Below are positions 14,370 to 17,174 of a stretch of 17,174 nucleotides of DNA, piece by piece. The DNA is taken from the NCBI GenBank assembly GCA_024699575.1, contig JAILPF010000215.1, positions 1 to 17,174 of the forward strand. Direction: 5' to 3'. A program made the position numbers and the translations under genes. The notes below the pieces were generated by a model. It was not told where the DNA came from. It ran no database searches and saw only the letters and a list, made by a program, of their open reading frames with translations. This DNA is from Acetatifactor sp. (GTDB taxonomy: Bacteria > Bacillota > Clostridia > Lachnospirales > Lachnospiraceae). Position 1 is the stretch's first letter. Every line of letters starts with the position of its first letter.

Positions 14370-16748
14370 ATGAGATTCAAAAGGAAACTTGCTGTTATTT
14401 TAAGCTTCGTTCTGGTGGTGTCCATGCTGAACGGTCACTGGGGCGGAAGCGTACTCTCGGTTTACGCTGACACTCCTTCAGGCAATGAGGGCGAAAGCGT
14501 AAGTGGGGGAAATCTGAGACTATCCTATGACAATCATTATGAGGTCGATGAGAACAAAGCATTTGTTAAAGTGCAATTTGCAAATGGGGATATTGCAAAC
14601 CAGCTGTCCGACATTACAGACTGGGCAAGGGTTACGAGAGTGCAGTTTGCAAATGTCCGCACGGAAGAAAACGAACAAATGGTTCAGAGATGGATTCTTT
14701 CCCAGAATACCCGCATCATGCAGGGTGAGGCAGATATCACAGCTGAAGTGATTGATACGCTTAACTCAGGTGCATGGCTGGATCTGGCGGATGGTGCCAA
14801 TTATAGCTTTGAGGGAATCGAATTCTTTAGCGCCGGAAATCAGGGCGGTGAAGGCGGTAGCGGCGGTGGCCCCACAGCTCCGCAGGATTATGATGTCGAT
14901 GTGGTATTTGACGGCGATGTCAACGGAAGAGTAATCACCTATGAGATTGGTGATGCAAACGTAACCTTGACAGTGCCGGAAGGCATTGTGATCGATGGAA
15001 GCAATGCGACGATCCTCAACAATCGTGCCAGAATCGCAGTGGGCGGAGATTTTGATGCTTCCACGATGGAAGTTCGTATCTACGCACCGGATGGTTTCAA
15101 TTGCAAACTGTTTGTGGATGATGAGATGACCACTGCACTGGGTGATTTTGATGCCGGTTCTTTCCCGGCGGAAAGACCGATCACCATCAAAGTGGAGAGC
15201 AGAAACAATAATCCCAACCCCGGTGGAGGTGGTGATCCTCATGAAGTGATCATCAATCCCGGAGATGTGCGCATTAGAGTTACCAGTCCTTTTGGACAGG
15301 TATTTGGCGAGGTAGCCTACAAGATCGGAAACGGCGACTGGATCACCCTTGAGCGTTCGGATAACGTTGATGTGATGCTAAGACCCGGCAATGAACTGGG
15401 AGCGATTTCCAACGGAACCAATATTTACATCAAAGCAATGCCCAACAACAGTTGCTTCTTATCCAATTTTGACCATGCAAACGAATTTAACGGTCAGAAT
15501 TTTACAGAGAGCGAACGTGCTGCTTTGTTGAGTGAATCCGGTTGGGCGTTCACCTATGACTCCAACGAGCGTTACAACATTAGTATTGACTTTGACGGAG
15601 CAGGTGGAGAGAATCACAGAGAATTTAACGGCGTGATGTTCTTTATCTGGAAGGGAAGCAATGATAGTCTCTGTGTACACAGAATTGAAGGCTTACAGGG
15701 CAGAGCTGCCATGGGCGGAGTGGAATCCTTCCCGATGAACTATATTCCTCTTTCCACAGTGAGAGATGATACAACAGGTGAAGCCTTTGTGATCGGTAAC
15801 AGGGATTTGGCCTGGGTATGGGAAGAGAACGAAGAGCATCTTTCCCATTTTGATAATTTCACAGATCTGGTAACCTGGATTGATACGGAACTGGATGAAC
15901 AGCAAAAGAGAGATTTCATCGCTGATCCTTGTGGTGCAGGAGATGGAGCTGCTACGGTTTGTACAAACGGTGACAGAACCTTCAGAGCAACCATCTATGA
16001 TGAGACCAAATTTGAAGGCATTGCGTTCAGTCCTCTAGAGGAGCAGTATACTTACTTCCCCAACTATTGGGATCCTACCTTCTTCAGTAACGTTGTGGAT
16101 ATCACAGATACCACAGCAGATCGTCCGGCAGAATACGGAACCTTCCTGCTTGAGCCTACACTTCATTTCTGGAAGGCAGACAATTCCATCGGTGATATCA
16201 TCGGTGTGAGAGCAATAGGCGTTCCCTCCGGAGCAGTCGATATTCAGCAGAATGAATCAGTGTTTGATGTTGAGTTTGCTTCCAATTTCTACGATGATGT
16301 AACCTTTGAGATTCAGACAGCTACGAAGAACTATTATGTGAAGCTAAACAGAAGTGCACTTTCAGCGTATGATGACTTCGGTCCCGGTACTACAGACAAT
16401 CATGTCATTGCAGAGCTTCTTTATGATGAGCATGAGAGTTACAACGACTATGATGTTTACGCAACTCTCAACTATGCGGACGGAAGCACTGTCATCAGAA
16501 AGGCAGAAGCAAGTGAGATCCAGTACGAGTACAATGGAGACCGTGTTCCCTCCGGAACCTATGAGTCAGAGGGTGGAAAGGGACTGAAGTTCGCAGACTT
16601 CGCAATTGAATGCACTTCGGATCTTGTGAGCGTAAGCTTTAACGTGACAAGACATGGTGCACTGTCCGGTGATACATACGGCGGATCCTACTGTGGCTCT
16701 GAAAAGGGTGTTACCTATACAGTGGCAACCAGACGCGTAACTTACTAG
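14370..16748 (+). CDS. Large secreted protein of unknown function
   Basis: The 792-residue product starts with a signal peptide: MRFKRK, a hydrophobic core and a probable cut after Ala33 (VYA-DTPSG). The mature part is Asp/Asn-rich and beta-like, divided by two flexible Gly-rich linkers at about 158-170 (NQGGEGGSGGGPTAP) and 282-290 (NPGGGGDPH). The segment between them looks like a small beta-sandwich (VDVVFDGDVNGRVITYEIGD). The long C-terminal part has about eight cysteines, several in pairs (DPCGAGDGAATVC, IECTSD and GSYCG near the end), which may form disulfides. There is no sorting signal, repeat anchor or C-terminal membrane helix, so it is released or held by a partner. ATG 14370 was preferred, with AAAGG 9 nt upstream; GTG 14361 is an alternative. 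A second secreted-protein gene follows at 16765. I recognise no known family. Confidence 0.8.
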   Translation: MRFKRKLAVILSFVLVVSMLNGHWGGSVLSVYADTPSGNEGESVSGGNLRLSYDNHYEVDENKAFVKVQFANGDIANQLSDITDWARVTRVQFANVRTEENEQMVQRWILSQNTRIMQGEADITAEVIDTLNSGAWLDLADGANYSFEGIEFFSAGNQGGEGGSGGGPTAPQDYDVDVVFDGDVNGRVITYEIGDANVTLTVPEGIVIDGSNATILNNRARIAVGGDFDASTMEVRIYAPDGFNCKLFVDDEMTTALGDFDAGSFPAERPITIKVESRNNNPNPGGGGDPHEVIINPGDVRIRVTSPFGQVFGEVAYKIGNGDWITLERSDNVDVMLRPGNELGAISNGTNIYIKAMPNNSCFLSNFDHANEFNGQNFTESERAALLSESGWAFTYDSNERYNISIDFDGAGGENHREFNGVMFFIWKGSNDSLCVHRIEGLQGRAAMGGVESFPMNYIPLSTVRDDTTGEAFVIGNRDLAWVWEENEEHLSHFDNFTDLVTWIDTELDEQQKRDFIADPCGAGDGAATVCTNGDRTFRATIYDETKFEGIAFSPLEEQYTYFPNYWDPTFFSNVVDITDTTADRPAEYGTFLLEPTLHFWKADNSIGDIIGVRAIGVPSGAVDIQQNESVFDVEFASNFYDDVTFEIQTATKNYYVKLNRSALSAYDDFGPGTTDNHVIAELLYDEHESYNDYDVYATLNYADGSTVIRKAEASEIQYEYNGDRVPSGTYESEGGKGLKFADFAIECTSDLVSVSFNVTRHGALSGDTYGGSYCGSEKGVTYTVATRRVTY

Positions 16749-16755
16749 AGGGGAG
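16749..16755 (+). promoter_or_regulatory. Ribosome binding site deciding the start of the last gene
   Basis: AGGGGAG directly follows the stop of the previous gene. It is 9 nt from ATG 16765 but only 3 nt from ATG 16759, which favours 16765. Confidence 0.55.
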
Positions 16756-16764
16756 TGAATGAGA

Positions 16765-17174
16765 ATGAATAAAAAATTACAGACTGTTATTTCCGTTTTT
16801 GCATTGGCATTTATTCTCTTGATTCCCGGAATAAGTGCGAAAGCAGGTACGATTAGCACAGTAAATGCCACCGGCGCAGACAGCGTGATCAATGTAAGCG
16901 GTTCGGCGGGAAGCGGAGTGGTTTCCGTTGTAATCCTCGTATATGATGAGACTGGAACCAATCTGGTGATGATGCAGTCCACTGAAGTGAAGGATGATCA
17001 CAGCTTTGCTGATGTGATCAGTGCATCAGTTGGAAACTATGTTGTAAAGGTAGCCGATTATGACGGCGGTGCTTTTGCAGAGACCACCGTGACCGTTTCC
17101 CAGTCTTCTGTTCCGGAACCTCAACCTGAACCGGAACCCACACCGACTCCGGAACCGACTCCTGAACCGCAACC
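16765..17174 (+). CDS. Secreted/surface protein with Pro-Glu-Thr-rich linker, partial
   Basis: The gene begins 16 nt after the large secreted protein and runs off the window end (about 136 codons seen). The first 27 residues are a signal peptide (MNKKLQTVISVFALAFILLI and on, probable cut SAKA-G). The next ~85 residues form a compact beta-rich unit with VINVSGSAGSGVVSVVILVY and VGNYVVKVADYDGG, similar in style to an immunoglobulin-like or bacterial surface domain. From about 17111 the sequence is a repetitive Pro-Glu/Pro-Thr linker (VPEPQPEPEPTPTPEPTP), the kind that spaces a domain from a wall anchor or from further domains. It is probably co-transcribed with the gene before it. What follows the linker cannot be seen; a sorting signal like that in the remnant at 12300-12418 would be in keeping. 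Confidence 0.75.
   Translation, partial: MNKKLQTVISVFALAFILLIPGISAKAGTISTVNATGADSVINVSGSAGSGVVSVVILVYDETGTNLVMMQSTEVKDDHSFADVISASVGNYVVKVADYDGGAFAETTVTVSQSSVPEPQPEPEPTPTPEPTPEPQ

Noticed and set aside
1..17174. CRISPR arrays, tRNA or rRNA genes, phage or transposase genes
   Set aside because: No regularly spaced repeats, cloverleaf-like or rRNA-like stretches, and no integrase or transposase motifs were seen in either strand.

Overview
The window looks like chromosomal DNA of a gut-type Firmicute, most likely a Lachnospiraceae or related Clostridia member. Gene starts carry strong AGGAGG-type ribosome binding sites, base composition is moderate, and genes are packed into short-gap operons. 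The protein families (AEC permease, AraC with an N-terminal cupin, cytoplasmic L-rhamnose pathway, surface proteins with Gly/Pro-rich linkers) fit that group. The taxon is inferred from style and not from any marker gene.

Left part (1-3703): an AEC-family permease and an SGNH hydrolase form a short operon. They are followed by a textbook MerR-type promoter (-35 and -10 separated by 19 bp, filled by a perfect dyad). It drives a MerR regulator that has two C-terminal membrane helices, an overlapping YbjQ-family gene, and an AraC-family regulator. A clear intrinsic terminator closes this operon.

Central part (3704-10436): a compact L-rhamnose operon, rhaB-rhaA-rhaD, followed after 1 nt by a very large glycoside hydrolase without signal peptide that resembles GH106-type alpha-L-rhamnosidases. 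The inferred flow is intracellular release of L-rhamnose from an imported rhamnoside, isomerisation to L-rhamnulose, phosphorylation, and cleavage to DHAP and L-lactaldehyde. The AraC protein upstream is the likely rhamnose-responsive activator. No sugar transporter, mutarotase or lactaldehyde-processing enzyme is in the window.

Right part (10437-17174): cell-surface genes. There is an acidic lipoprotein with its own promoter, then a junction holding a long GC-rich imperfect hairpin, a minus-strand terminator-like hairpin, and the 3' remnant of a cell-wall-anchored protein (SPKTG sorting signal, no start or signal peptide). A 580-residue minus-strand regulator with two XRE-like helix-turn-helix units and a large unknown C-terminal region is divergent from a secreted 792-residue protein and a second secreted protein cut off by the window end. 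The 258-bp divergent region has shared TTGTCT/AGACAA half-sites. One set overlaps the -35 box of the surface operon, so direct control of the surface genes by this regulator is a reasonable hypothesis.

The parts most worth attention as possibly undescribed are the membrane-anchored MerR plus YbjQ pair and the double-HTH regulator with its surface-protein operon. CDS starts were moved from the longest open frame to the codon with a proper ribosome binding site where the sequence allowed.
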